Part shown: positions 34,340-42,978 of the stretch, piece by piece | Layout: each line of letters opens with the position of its first letter | How positions within the stretch are numbered: the first letter of the stretch is position 1 | DNA from: JADLDB01 sp040752975 | GTDB lineage: Bacteria; Myxococcota; Myxococcia; Myxococcales; Myxococcaceae | Assembly (NCBI GenBank): GCA_040752975.1 | Contig: JBFMHF010000019.1 | Span: 1 to 64,000 of the forward strand | Length of the DNA stretch: 64,000 nucleotides | Direction of reading: 5' to 3' | Translations under genes and position numbers: made by a program | Notes under the pieces: generated by a model | What the model saw: only the letters and a program-made list of their open reading frames with translations | What the model was told of the DNA's origin: nothing | Database searches by the model: none

Positions 34340-36330
34340 GCGCCCTCTCTCGGAGCAAACCGCGCCTGCTCCTCGGCCAGCTCGTCCTTGAGGAGGAGCT
34401 CCATCACCTGCTTGAGCTCCGCCGCGGTGGCGACCTGGCCGGTGGCGGCGATGGCGCGCGCGAAGTCCTCGGCGTCCGCGTAGCGCTGGGCGGGATCCTC
34501 CTTCAGCGCCTTCTGCAGCAGGGACGACAGCGGCTCGGGCAAGGCCTTGAGGCGCGCGAGGTCGACCTCCAGTACGCCCTGCGCCGCGCGGGTGAGCAGC
34601 TCGAAGTTGGTGCTGCCCGTGTACAGGGTCTCGCCGGTGGCGGCGTAGAAGAGCACCAGCCCCAGCGAGAAGAGATCGCTGCGCCCGTCCAGCGGCAGGC
34701 CCTTCGCCTGCTCCGGCGACATGAAGAAGAGGTTCCCCTTCACCACGCCCGTCTGCGTCTTCGTCAGCCGGTGCTCGCCCTTGACGATGCCGAAGTCGAG
34801 CAGCTTCACCTCGCCGCGCGCGGTCATCATCAGGTTGTTGGGGGAGACGTCCCGGTGCACGAGCCCCAGCCACTTGCCCGACTCGTCCGTCTTGGTGTGC
34901 GCGTAGGACAGCGCCTTGAGCGCTTCCTGGGCGATGCCCAGCACCACCGGCACCTCGAGCGCCCGGCCGCGCTTCTTCATCGAGGCCTGCACCACGGCGT
35001 CGACGTCACGCCCGAGGATGTACTCGAGCGCCATGTAGTAGCCGTCTGCGTCGCGTCCGAAGTCCAGCACCGGCACCACGTTGGAGTGCACCAGCGACGC
35101 CCCCAGCCGGGCCTCGTCGATGAACTGGTTCACCAGCTCTTCGGTGCCGGCCAGCTCAGGGCGCAGCCGCTTCACCACGAAGAGCCGGCGAAAGCCCTCG
35201 GCCCCGCGCACCATCGCCACGAAGACCTTCGCCATCCCACCCTGCCCCAGCGGCGCCAGCTCCTCGTAGCGGGACTGGGCCACCGAAGCGCTCGTCGCTG
35301 CGAGCGCGGGATCCGACGCGCCCGTCACCGCGGGGGACGCGTTGGGGTTGAGCGCGATGTTCGGGTTGCTGATCTGCTGCGACAGGCGCTGCAGCTCTTC
35401 CCGCTGGGCGACGAGCGCCGCCGCCGTCTCCCGCAGGAGCTTCTCGTTCTCGTCGCCGCCCTTGCGGAAGGTGAGGAACAGCCCCAGCCCCGCCAGCACC
35501 AGCGCCACCGCGAAGCTGACGATCCTCGCCCGGCCCGCCGAGGCCTCGGCGGCGCCCAGCAGCGATGAAGGGTCCTTCGCCACCACCAGCCGCAGGCCAG
35601 CCACCAGATCGCGTGACGCGCAGCAGGAGGTGGAGAACTTCGTGCCCTGCTGGAGGAAGCCGTCCAGCCAGGGCCTCGCCGTGGGGATTCCGCCAGCCAC
35701 CGTCGCCGAGGCGCCCGCCAGCGCCAGCGCGACGCCCAGCTCCGTGGCGTGCCGGGTGACGGTGGCCTCGTCGACCGGCCGGTGCATCACCAGCACCAAC
35801 CGCAGCGGCACCTTCGTGGGGAGGTCGAGCAGCGTCGCCGCCACCACCGAGGGGACGCCGTCGAGCGCCAAGAGCTCCGACACCACCCCCGCCGTCTCCG
35901 CGCGCTCGGCCAGCGAGAGCAGCACCGGGCGCAGCGCCTCGGGCACCTCACCCACCGGGCGGCCCGCCAAGAAGAGCTCGCTGTGGCCACTGCCACGGAA
36001 GGCCTCCCACCAGTCCTCCGCCTCGAGGATGTCGTGGATCGTCTTCGCCAGCGACTCAGGCCCGCCCGCCTCACGCAGCGCCGCCTCGTCGACGTCCCTG
36101 AGCGACGTGCGGAGCTTCTGCGCGCCGCTCCGCGCGATCGTCTCGAGCTCGAGCTTCGATGCCCCGACGCGATCCGCCGCGCTCGTCACCTTCTCCTCGA
36201 CGGCCGCGCGCGCCTCTGCTTCCGCCCGCGCGCGCGCCGACGCCCCCACCTGCGACGACACCACCGCCGCCGCGATGAGGAACGCGACCGCCAGAGCACC
36301 CCCCAGGACCTTCCGCGCGGTGTCGGACAT
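34336..36330 (-). CDS. transmembrane Ser/Thr protein kinase with N-terminal periplasmic sensor
   Basis: A 664-residue kinase in reversed layout. A transmembrane helix is at about residues 8-27, followed by a periplasmic region of about 250 residues and a second helix (SFAVALVLAGLGLFLTF, about 280-296). The Hanks-type kinase domain runs from about 360 to 640: glycine loop LGQGGMAKVF, catalytic Lys in LFVVKRLRP, HRDVSPNN, LLDFGIVKG and MSPEQAKG. Most bacterial PknB-type kinases place the sensor at the C-terminus. The ATG at 36330 is chosen as the residue before helix 1; 36399 would add an unlikely 23-residue extension. It heads the kinase-lipoprotein-porin-cupredoxin set. Confidence 0.9.
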   Translation of the reverse strand: MSDTARKVLGGALAVAFLIAAAVVSSQVGASARARAEAEARAAVEEKVTSAADRVGASKLELETIARSGAQKLRTSLRDVDEAALREAGGPESLAKTIHDILEAEDWWEAFRGSGHSELFLAGRPVGEVPEALRPVLLSLAERAETAGVVSELLALDGVPSVVAATLLDLPTKVPLRLVLVMHRPVDEATVTRHATELGVALALAGASATVAGGIPTARPWLDGFLQQGTKFSTSCCASRDLVAGLRLVVAKDPSSLLGAAEASAGRARIVSFAVALVLAGLGLFLTFRKGGDENEKLLRETAAALVAQREELQRLSQQISNPNIALNPNASPAVTGASDPALAATSASVAQSRYEELAPLGQGGMAKVFVAMVRGAEGFRRLFVVKRLRPELAGTEELVNQFIDEARLGASLVHSNVVPVLDFGRDADGYYMALEYILGRDVDAVVQASMKKRGRALEVPVVLGIAQEALKALSYAHTKTDESGKWLGLVHRDVSPNNLMMTARGEVKLLDFGIVKGEHRLTKTQTGVVKGNLFFMSPEQAKGLPLDGRSDLFSLGLVLFYAATGETLYTGSTNFELLTRAAQGVLEVDLARLKALPEPLSSLLQKALKEDPAQRYADAEDFARAIAATGQVATAAELKQVMELLLKDELAEEQARFAPREGA

Positions 36331-36455
36331 CCAGTGCGCGGTTCTGACCCGCTCCGGCCCGGAATTCAACGACTCAAGGGGTGTGCCCGAAGCCGACACG
36401 GGGAGCCTCCCCCGACCTCAACGGGCGAAGCCCCGCTTCCGTTTCGCCCCCGCCC

Positions 36456-37328
36456 TCAGGCTGCACGCAGCCCGAGGATCTTCCGGGCCTCGGCGGGCGT
36501 GGCGATCTCCCGCCCCGCCTCGCGCGCCACCCTCGCCATCGCCTCGATCAGCTGCCCGTTGCTCGACGCCTTCGCGCCGTCCGGCAGGTAGAAGGTGTCT
36601 TCGAGGCCCGTGCGGAGGTCCCCGCCCAGCTCCGCGCAGGCCCGGTGCAGCGCCCACACCTCCTGCCGGCCGATGCCGATCACCTGCCAGTGCGTGCCCG
36701 GGAGCATCTCCTCGAGCACCAGCGGCAGCCACGACGCCTTGTTCGGCATGCCCGACTCCACCCCCATCACCAGGGAGATGTGCGGGGGGTTGGGCACCAT
36801 GCCCTTCTTCGCGAAGAGGGCCACGCTGCGCACGATGCCCGTGTCGAAGCACTCGCACTCCGGCACGATGCCGTGCGCCTTCATCACCTTCTCGAAGGCC
36901 TCGATCTTCTCGACCGGGTTGTCGAACAGCATCGGCGGCCACGCCCACTCGTTGTTGGAGCGCAGCTTGAGGTAGTTGAGCGATCCCGCGTTGAGCGCCG
37001 CCATCTCGGGCTTCACCCGCTCGAGGCAGGCCACCGGCCCCGAGATGTCCGGCCCCACCACGCCCGTCGAGAGGTTCAGGAGAATGTCGGGCACCTCCGC
37101 GCGGATCGCGTCGCAGATCGCCTGCGCCACGGAGGGATCCCACGACGGCAGCCGCCCCAGCCCCGGCTCCTGGTTGCGGAAGTGCACGTGGACGATCGCC
37201 GCCCCCGCGTCCCGAGCCCGCTTCGCCTCCTTCGCCATCTGCTCGGGCGTCACCGGCACGTGGTGCTGCTCGGGATCCGTCAACACCCCGGTCAGCGCAC
37301 AGGTGATGACCGCCTTCTTGCTCGCCAT
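36456..37328 (-). CDS. beta-keto acid cleavage enzyme (BKACE, DUF849 family)
   Basis: A 290-residue TIM-barrel enzyme of the family that includes 3-keto-5-aminohexanoate cleavage enzyme (Kce). It opens with KKAVITCALTGVLT, has zinc-binding histidines in AAIVHVHFRN, and carries LNLSTGVVGPDISGP and CECFDTGIVRS. Members split a beta-keto acid with acetyl-CoA to give acetoacetate and a new CoA ester; the substrate here cannot be assigned. The start has a strong GGGAGGAGG site. It is divergent from rarA, with a TTGA-N8-TCAA palindrome upstream, and no lysine-fermentation genes are adjacent. Confidence 0.88.
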   Translation of the reverse strand: MASKKAVITCALTGVLTDPEQHHVPVTPEQMAKEAKRARDAGAAIVHVHFRNQEPGLGRLPSWDPSVAQAICDAIRAEVPDILLNLSTGVVGPDISGPVACLERVKPEMAALNAGSLNYLKLRSNNEWAWPPMLFDNPVEKIEAFEKVMKAHGIVPECECFDTGIVRSVALFAKKGMVPNPPHISLVMGVESGMPNKASWLPLVLEEMLPGTHWQVIGIGRQEVWALHRACAELGGDLRTGLEDTFYLPDGAKASSNGQLIEAMARVAREAGREIATPAEARKILGLRAA

Positions 37329-37360
37329 GGAGAGGCCTCCTCCCGCGCTGTATCGCCAGA

Positions 37361-37378
37361 GTTGATTCTCAAGTCAAC
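37361..37378. promoter_or_regulatory. inverted repeat upstream of the BKACE gene
   Basis: GTTGA-N8-TCAAC lies 33 bp before the BKACE start and about 58 bp before rarA. The core TTGA-N8-TCAA recurs upstream of fadI (51436-51451), which suggests a shared operator. The regulator is unknown. Confidence 0.35.
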
Positions 37379-37435
37379 GCGCGCGCGCGCAAAGGCCTCC
37401 CGCGGGGCCCCGATTGCCGTAAGAGAGCGGGTCAG

Positions 37436-38761
37436 GTGGACCTCTTCGAGCACGCGGTGGAGCAGGAAGCGAAGGTGAGCGCGCCCCTGGCCGAGCGGAT
37501 GCGCCCGCGCACGCTGGACGAGTACGTGGGGCAGGAGCACCTCACGGGGGAAGGCCGGCTGCTCCGCCGGGCGATCGAGCAGGATCAGGTGCCGTCGATG
37601 ATCTTCTGGGGGCCGCCGGGCACGGGGAAGACGACGCTGGCGCGGATCATCGCCAACGCCACCGGGGCACACTTCGAGGCGCTGTCCGCGGTGCTGGCCG
37701 GCGTGAAGGAGTTGCGCGAGGCCGTCGCGGCGGCCGAGGAGCGCAAGAAGCTCAACCGGCAGCGCAGCATCCTCTTCGTCGACGAGATCCACCGCTTCAA
37801 CAAGGCCCAGCAGGACGCGCTGCTGCCGCACGTGGAGAGGGGCACCGTCACGCTCCTCGGGGCTACGACCGAGAACCCGTCTTTCGAGGTGAACGCGGCG
37901 CTGTTGTCCCGGATGCGGGTGGTGACGCTGCGCGGCCTCGAGGAGGACGAGCTCAAGGAGGTGCTGCGGCGGGCGGTCGCCGATCCGCGCGGGCTTGCCG
38001 GCCGGGTGAAGGTGGACGACGACGCGCTGGCCTTCATCTGCAACGTGGCTGGGGGAGACGCGCGGCGGGCGCTGACGGCGCTGGAGGTCGCGGCCCAGCA
38101 CGGTGGCGATCGCGTCGATCGCACGAGCGCGGAGGAGGCGCTGCAGCAGCGCACGCTCCTCTACGACAAGGGCGGCGAAGAGCACTTCAACGTCGTCTCG
38201 GCCTTCATCAAGTCGATGCGTGGATCCGATCCCGACGCGGCCGTCTACTGGCTGGCGAGGATGATCGAGGCCGGGGAAGACCCGCGCTTCATCGTGCGGC
38301 GCATGGTGATCTTCGCCAGCGAGGACGTGGGCAACGCCGATCCCCGGGCGCTGCAGGTGGCGGTGGCGGCGCTGCACGCGGTCGAGCTGGTCGGCTTCCC
38401 CGAAGGCACGCTGCCGCTCACCCAGGCCGTCACGTACCTGGCGCTGGCGCCCAAGTCGAACACCGCGCTCACCACCTGGGCGAAGGCGCGCGAGGCGGTG
38501 CTGAGCCAGGGGCCGCTGCCGGTGCCGCACCACCTGCGCAACGCGCCCACGAAGCTGATGAAGTCGCTGGGCTACGGCGCGGGCTACCAGTACCCGCACG
38601 ACTTCGAGGGGCACGTGGTGGCCGAGCAGTACCTGCCCGAGGGCCTGCGCGGGCAGCGCTTCTACGAGCCGTCCGACAGCGGTGAAGAGAAGGCCCACCG
38701 GGTGAGGATGGAAGAGCTGCGGGCGGTGCGGGCCCCGAAGGAGCCGGGGGAGGATGGATGA
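37436..38761 (+). CDS. rarA: replication-associated recombination protein A (RarA/MgsA AAA+ ATPase)
   Basis: A clamp-loader-like AAA+ ATPase acting at stalled replication forks. The 441 residues include ERMRPRTLDEYVGQEHL at the start, Walker A FWGPPGTGKTTLA, Walker B ILFVDEIHRFNKAQQD, sensor 1 LGATTENPSFEVN, and the C-terminal tetramerisation region (DPDAAVYWLARMIEAGEDP, YKYPHDF-like YQYPHDFEGH). The GTG start at 37436 gives MDLFEHAVEQ, typical of the family. It ends 6 bp from the convergent NtrC-type gene. Confidence 0.97.
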   Translation: MDLFEHAVEQEAKVSAPLAERMRPRTLDEYVGQEHLTGEGRLLRRAIEQDQVPSMIFWGPPGTGKTTLARIIANATGAHFEALSAVLAGVKELREAVAAAEERKKLNRQRSILFVDEIHRFNKAQQDALLPHVERGTVTLLGATTENPSFEVNAALLSRMRVVTLRGLEEDELKEVLRRAVADPRGLAGRVKVDDDALAFICNVAGGDARRALTALEVAAQHGGDRVDRTSAEEALQQRTLLYDKGGEEHFNVVSAFIKSMRGSDPDAAVYWLARMIEAGEDPRFIVRRMVIFASEDVGNADPRALQVAVAALHAVELVGFPEGTLPLTQAVTYLALAPKSNTALTTWAKAREAVLSQGPLPVPHHLRNAPTKLMKSLGYGAGYQYPHDFEGHVVAEQYLPEGLRGQRFYEPSDSGEEKAHRVRMEELRAVRAPKEPGEDG

Positions 38762-38767
38762 AGCCGA

Positions 38768-40219
38768 TCAGGAGTCGATGCGCTCGGCCTCGTCGTCCGC
38801 GCTCGGCTTCATCGAGCGGCCACCCACCTCGTATTGCTTGAGCAGCCGGCGGAAGTTGGAGCGATCGACCCCCGCCGCCCGCGCCGCCTCCGACACGTTG
38901 TTGCCGGACTTCTCCAACAGCGCCGACAGGTAGCGCCGCTCGAAGGCGCGCATCGCCAGCTTCTTGGCCTGGGCGTAGGGGAGGTGCGCGAGGCTCAACA
39001 CCTCCACCTCACTGCTGCCCCGCTGGCGCTGGTTCTTCACCTCGGGCGGGAGATCCTCGAGCTCGATCACCGGGCCAGTCGTCAACACCACCGCGCGCTC
39101 GATGGCGTTCTCCAGCTCGCGCACGTTGCCCACCCACCTCGCGCAGGTCAGCGCCTCCGTGGCCTGCGGCGAGAAGCCGGTGACGTTCTTCCCCGTCTTC
39201 TGCCGGAACCGCGCCAGGAAGTGCTGCGCCAGGAGCGGAATGTCCTCCGGGCGATCGCGCAGAGGAGGCAGCTCCACGGTGATCACGTTGAGGCGGTAGA
39301 AGAGATCTTCCCGGAACCGCCCCTCACTCTTCGCCCGGGCGAGGTCGATGTTGGTGGCGGCGATCACCCGCACGTCCACCCGGGTGCTCTCGTTGCTGCC
39401 CACCCGCTTGACCTCCCCTTCCTGCAGCACGCGCAAGAGGCGCACCTGCATGGCGGGCGTCACGTCGCCGATCTCGTCGAGGAAGATGGTGCCCCCGTCG
39501 GCCGCCTCGAACAGGCCCTTCTTGTTGCTGGTGGCGCCGGTGAAGCTGCCGCGCACGTGGCCGAACAGCTCGCTCTCCAGCAGCGTCTCGGTGAGGGCCG
39601 AGCAGTTGACCGCCACGAAGGGCTTGTCCTTGCGGGGGCTGCGGAAGTGGATGGCGCGGGCCACCAGCTCCTTTCCGGTGCCGCTCTCGCCCTGGATCAG
39701 CACGGTGGCGCCCGAGAAGGCGACCGTCTCCACGAGATCGAACACGGCCCGCATCTGCGGCGACTGGCCCACCAGCTCCTCGAAGGACGCGCGCGCCACG
39801 AGCGCCTCTTCCAGCACCCGGGTGCGATCGCGCAGCGACTTCTTCTCGACCGCCCGCCCCACGGCCAGCGACAGCACGTCGATGTTCTCGAAGGGCTTGG
39901 TGAGGTAGTCGTACGCGCCGGCCTTCACCGCCTCCACCGCCGTCTCCACCGTGGCGAAGGCGGTCATCATGATCACCTCGACGTCCGGCCGGTCCTTCTT
40001 GAAGGCGCGCAGCAGGTCCATGCCCGAGAGGTTGGGCATCTTGATGTCGAGGCAGGCCACGTCGATGGCCGGGTCCTTGATGGTGGCGAGCGCCTCGACG
40101 GCGTCGTCGATGGCCAGCACGCTGTAACCGACGCGCTGGAGGATCTCGGTGGCGGCGCGCAGCACGATCTTGTCGTCGTCGACGACCAGGACGCGGGGCT
40201 TTCTGGGTTCGGTCTTCAT
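38768..40219 (-). CDS. NtrC-family sigma-54-dependent response regulator
   Basis: A 483-residue activator. The receiver has VLVVDDDKIV, phosphoacceptor Asp in VACLDIKMPN and YDYLTKPFE. The AAA+ domain has Walker A GESGTGKELVA, the sigma-54 contact loop as GSFTGAT (Ser for the usual Ala), DEIGDVTPAMQVRLLRVLQE and a C-terminal helix-turn-helix (NNVSEAARAAGVDRSNFRRLL). It activates sigma-54 promoters when phosphorylated. It is translationally coupled (ATGA) behind the hybrid kinase, its likely phosphodonor. Confidence 0.96.
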   Translation of the reverse strand: MKTEPRKPRVLVVDDDKIVLRAATEILQRVGYSVLAIDDAVEALATIKDPAIDVACLDIKMPNLSGMDLLRAFKKDRPDVEVIMMTAFATVETAVEAVKAGAYDYLTKPFENIDVLSLAVGRAVEKKSLRDRTRVLEEALVARASFEELVGQSPQMRAVFDLVETVAFSGATVLIQGESGTGKELVARAIHFRSPRKDKPFVAVNCSALTETLLESELFGHVRGSFTGATSNKKGLFEAADGGTIFLDEIGDVTPAMQVRLLRVLQEGEVKRVGSNESTRVDVRVIAATNIDLARAKSEGRFREDLFYRLNVITVELPPLRDRPEDIPLLAQHFLARFRQKTGKNVTGFSPQATEALTCARWVGNVRELENAIERAVVLTTGPVIELEDLPPEVKNQRQRGSSEVEVLSLAHLPYAQAKKLAMRAFERRYLSALLEKSGNNVSEAARAAGVDRSNFRRLLKQYEVGGRSMKPSADDEAERIDS

Positions 40220-41802
40220 GATGGGGTGGGCTGGGTGGCTCGGTGACGTGGGATCGTGACGGTGAAGGTGCTGCCCTGGCCTGGGGTGGACTCCACGGTG
40301 AAGTGGCCGCCGTGGTCTTCGACGATGCGGTACGCGATCGACAGCCCCAGGCCGGTGCCTTCGCCCGGAGGCTTGGTGGTGAAGTGCGGCTCGAAGATGC
40401 GGGAGCGATGAGCCTCCGGGATCCCGCAGCCCGTGTCCCGGACGGAGAAGAAGCAGTGACCGTCCTCCTCGCCGGAAGTGACGGTGATCGCCCCGGCGAA
40501 GTCAGGCAGCGCCTGAAGCGCGTTGTGCAGCAGGTTGAGCACCACCTGGCCCAGCTGCGCCGCGTCCGCGTAGACCATCAGGGGCCTGGAGCCCAGCGCC
40601 ACGTCCAGCTTCACTTTCGCGTGCTTGCGCGCCTGGGCGCGGAACAGCAGGGCCGCGTCCTCCACGCAGCGGGTGAGGTCGACTTCCCGGCGATCGTCGG
40701 CCCGCGGCTGGCGGCTGAACTTGAGCAGGCTCTCGACGATGCGCTTGCACCGCAGCGCGCTCTCCTCGATGAGCCCCAGGGACTCCAGATCGCTCCTGGT
40801 CCGGCCCGGCTCGCGCTGCATGAGCTGGGAGAAGGCGAGGATGCCACCCAGCGGGTTGTTGATCTCGTGCGCTACGCCGCCGGCCAGGTTGCCGATGGCG
40901 ATCATCTTCTCGCTCTCCACCAGCCGCCGCGTCAGCGCCCGTTCGTCGGTCACGTCGCGGTAGCTGCACACCGCCACCTGCTCGTCACCCATGGGGAAGG
41001 CCTGCGCCACCAGCGTGCGCGCGCCGTGCTTGATCTCGGACGACCTCGGCTCGGCGAGATCGTCGTGCAGAGGACACCCGTCACACCGCGTGTCCCGATC
41101 GAAGAGGAACTTGTGGCACAGGGGGCGCTGCTCGATCTCCGTCAGCGAGCGCTTACTGAGGGCCGCCGCGGCGCGGTTGGCGCGACGCACCACGAAGCCG
41201 TCCTCGATCACCGCCATCGGGGTCTCGATGGCGTCGAAGGACAGCTCCCAGTCGCGCTTGGCGCGGGCGATCATCAGCGTGCGCTGCTGCACCCGGGCCT
41301 CCAGCTCGACGTTGAGCTCCCGCAGCTCGGCGTTCTGCGCCTGGGTGAGCCGCAACAGCCGCTCGTTCTCGTCGATCAGCCGGTGCTGCTCGAAGGCGCT
41401 GCGCACCGTCAACACGAGCTGCGCGTCGTTCCAGGGCTTGCTGATGAAGCGGAAGATCTCGGAGCGGTTGATCGCCTCTTCCAGCGCGAGATGATCCGCG
41501 TTGCCCGTCAGGAGGATGCGCTGGGTGCGGGGCGAGCGGACCTTCACCTGCGTGAGCAGCTCCACCCCGCTCATCCCCGGCATGCGGAAGTCGCTGATCA
41601 CCACGTCGGGCTGAAAGCGCTCGAACACCTCGAGGCCCGTCGCGCCGTTGCCTGCCGTCTCGATGTCCCAGTCGCCGCCGCGCAGCACCCGGCGCAGCGA
41701 TCGAAGGATGTTCTCCTCGTCATCCACCAGCAGCAGCCGGCCTCGGCGCCCTTCTCTCACCTCTTCCGCCGTCTCCATGGCCGCGGGTCCAAGCAACCTC
41801 AC
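40216..41802 (-). CDS. hybrid sensor histidine kinase (receiver-PAS-HisKA-HATPase)
   Basis: A 528-residue cytoplasmic kinase. The N-terminal receiver has LLLVDDEENI, Asp in VVISDFRMPG and FISKPWN. A coiled-coil linker follows, then a PAS domain with a cysteine pattern (CHKFLFDRDTRCDGCPLHDD), then HisKA GGVAHEINNPLGGIL and HATPase LLHNALQALP, DTGCGIP, GTGLGLSIA. I place the start at the GTG at 41802 because GGAGGGAAGG lies about 7 nt upstream; the ATG at 41778 has no ribosome site. It is coupled to the NtrC-type regulator. Confidence 0.92.
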   Translation of the reverse strand: MRLLGPAAMETAEEVREGRRGRLLLVDDEENILRSLRRVLRGGDWDIETAGNGATGLEVFERFQPDVVISDFRMPGMSGVELLTQVKVRSPRTQRILLTGNADHLALEEAINRSEIFRFISKPWNDAQLVLTVRSAFEQHRLIDENERLLRLTQAQNAELRELNVELEARVQQRTLMIARAKRDWELSFDAIETPMAVIEDGFVVRRANRAAAALSKRSLTEIEQRPLCHKFLFDRDTRCDGCPLHDDLAEPRSSEIKHGARTLVAQAFPMGDEQVAVCSYRDVTDERALTRRLVESEKMIAIGNLAGGVAHEINNPLGGILAFSQLMQREPGRTRSDLESLGLIEESALRCKRIVESLLKFSRQPRADDRREVDLTRCVEDAALLFRAQARKHAKVKLDVALGSRPLMVYADAAQLGQVVLNLLHNALQALPDFAGAITVTSGEEDGHCFFSVRDTGCGIPEAHRSRIFEPHFTTKPPGEGTGLGLSIAYRIVEDHGGHFTVESTPGQGSTFTVTIPRHRATQPTPS

Positions 41803-41856
41803 GGCCAACCTTCCCTCCAGAAAATGGCTGTATTTCTCGTGGCTTGCATCGAAATG

Positions 41857-41886
41857 ACCCACCCCGGGCGGGTCGGAAACGACCCA
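41857..41886. promoter_or_regulatory. repeated GACCC motifs upstream of the hybrid kinase
   Basis: GGGTC-N6-GACCC (41870-41885) forms an inverted repeat, and another GACCCA copy lies at 41857-41862, about 55 bp before the kinase GTG. The arrangement suggests an operator. It is short and in GC-rich DNA, so chance is possible. Confidence 0.3.
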
Positions 41887-41906
41887 TTGCCCTATTTGAG
41901 GTCATT

Positions 41907-42851
41907 CTAGACCCGGGTTCCACTGCTCCCGGGCAGCGTGGCAAGTGCGGGCTGGTGGAGGTTGATCTTGTTCCGCCCCTCCCCCTTGGCCCGGTAGAGG
42001 GCCTCGTCGGCGGTACGGACCAGGTGCTCTGGGGCGGTGACGGTGCGACCCGGGTAGCTGGAGACGCCGAAGGACGCGGTGACGGCGATCCGTTGCTCTC
42101 CGAGGCGCAGCCGCTGGAGGTCGTCGGCGATGCGCTCGGCCACGGTGAGGGCGCCGCCGAGGTGGGTCTTCGGCAGCAGCACCGCGAATTCTTCGCCGCC
42201 GTAGCGGGCCACGAAGTCGGTCTCCCGCACCGCGCGCCGCAGGCACTCGGAGAAGGCCCGCAGCACCTCGTCGCCGAACTGGTGGCCGTGCGCGTCGTTG
42301 AGCTGCTTGAAGTGATCGACGTCGAGGAGAATCAACGCGAGCGGATCGTCGTAGCGCTGAGCGCGGCGAAACTCTTCGCGCAGGCGCTCCTGGAAGTGGC
42401 GGTGGTTGGCGAGCTGGGTGAGGCCGTCGGTGACGCTCAGCTCGTGGAGCCGCCGCACTTCCCCCTCGAGGTGCGCGCGGTGGCGGGCGTGATCCAGCTG
42501 GCGGCGCACCCGCGCGCTCAGCTCCACCACCGGCGTGTCCGGGGCGATCACGTCGTCTGCGCCGGCGTCGAGGATCGCCGCCCGCTGCTCGGCGTCAGCC
42601 AGGCCGATCACCAGCACCGGCGTGCGCCCGCCGTCTTCCCGAAGCGCCTCGAGCACCGTGAGGCCGCTGCCCTCCCCGACGACGAGCTCGATCAACGCCA
42701 GCGCGCAGGGGGAATCGACCTGCAGGCGCAGCGCGTCGGTGACGGACGTGGCGACCTGGAGGCGCGCTCCCAGGGCCTCGAGGGCGGCGCGCACCGGCTC
42801 CCTGGCGAGCGTGGCCTCACCCACCACCAGGGCTGTCCAGCGGTCCCCCAT
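41907..42851 (-). CDS. diguanylate cyclase with degenerate receiver domain
   Basis: A 314-residue protein. The C-terminal GGDEF domain has YGGEEFAVLL and a product-inhibition RxxD motif (RETD) five residues earlier, so it should make cyclic di-GMP and be feedback inhibited. The N-terminal domain has a receiver-like shape (VLVIGLADAEQ, ADDVIAPDT) but lacks the acidic pair (VVGEATLAR) and has Glu-Leu (ALIELVVGE) where the phosphoacceptor Asp is expected. It may be phosphorylation-independent. The start is the ATG at 42851 (MGDRWTALVV). Confidence 0.9.
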   Translation of the reverse strand: MGDRWTALVVGEATLAREPVRAALEALGARLQVATSVTDALRLQVDSPCALALIELVVGEGSGLTVLEALREDGGRTPVLVIGLADAEQRAAILDAGADDVIAPDTPVVELSARVRRQLDHARHRAHLEGEVRRLHELSVTDGLTQLANHRHFQERLREEFRRAQRYDDPLALILLDVDHFKQLNDAHGHQFGDEVLRAFSECLRRAVRETDFVARYGGEEFAVLLPKTHLGGALTVAERIADDLQRLRLGEQRIAVTASFGVSSYPGRTVTAPEHLVRTADEALYRAKGEGRNKINLHQPALATLPGSSGTRV

Positions 42852-42978
42852 GGACCTGCCTGCATAGTGCCAAACGGGCGCCGGCACCACCCGGGGGCCC
42901 TGCGTTGCAGCCTTTCCGCGCCGACCCAGGCTTGGAGGCGTCTCGCAGGTGTGACACAACGCCGCCCGGAAAAGCGCC

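Noticed and set aside
41792..41808. A good sigma-54-like -24/-12 match (TTGGC-N7-TTGCT) on the minus strand before the hybrid kinase
   Set aside because: It overlaps the best start codon (GTG 41802) and its Shine-Dalgarno spacing, so a transcript starting there would lack the beginning of the gene. Probably coincidental.
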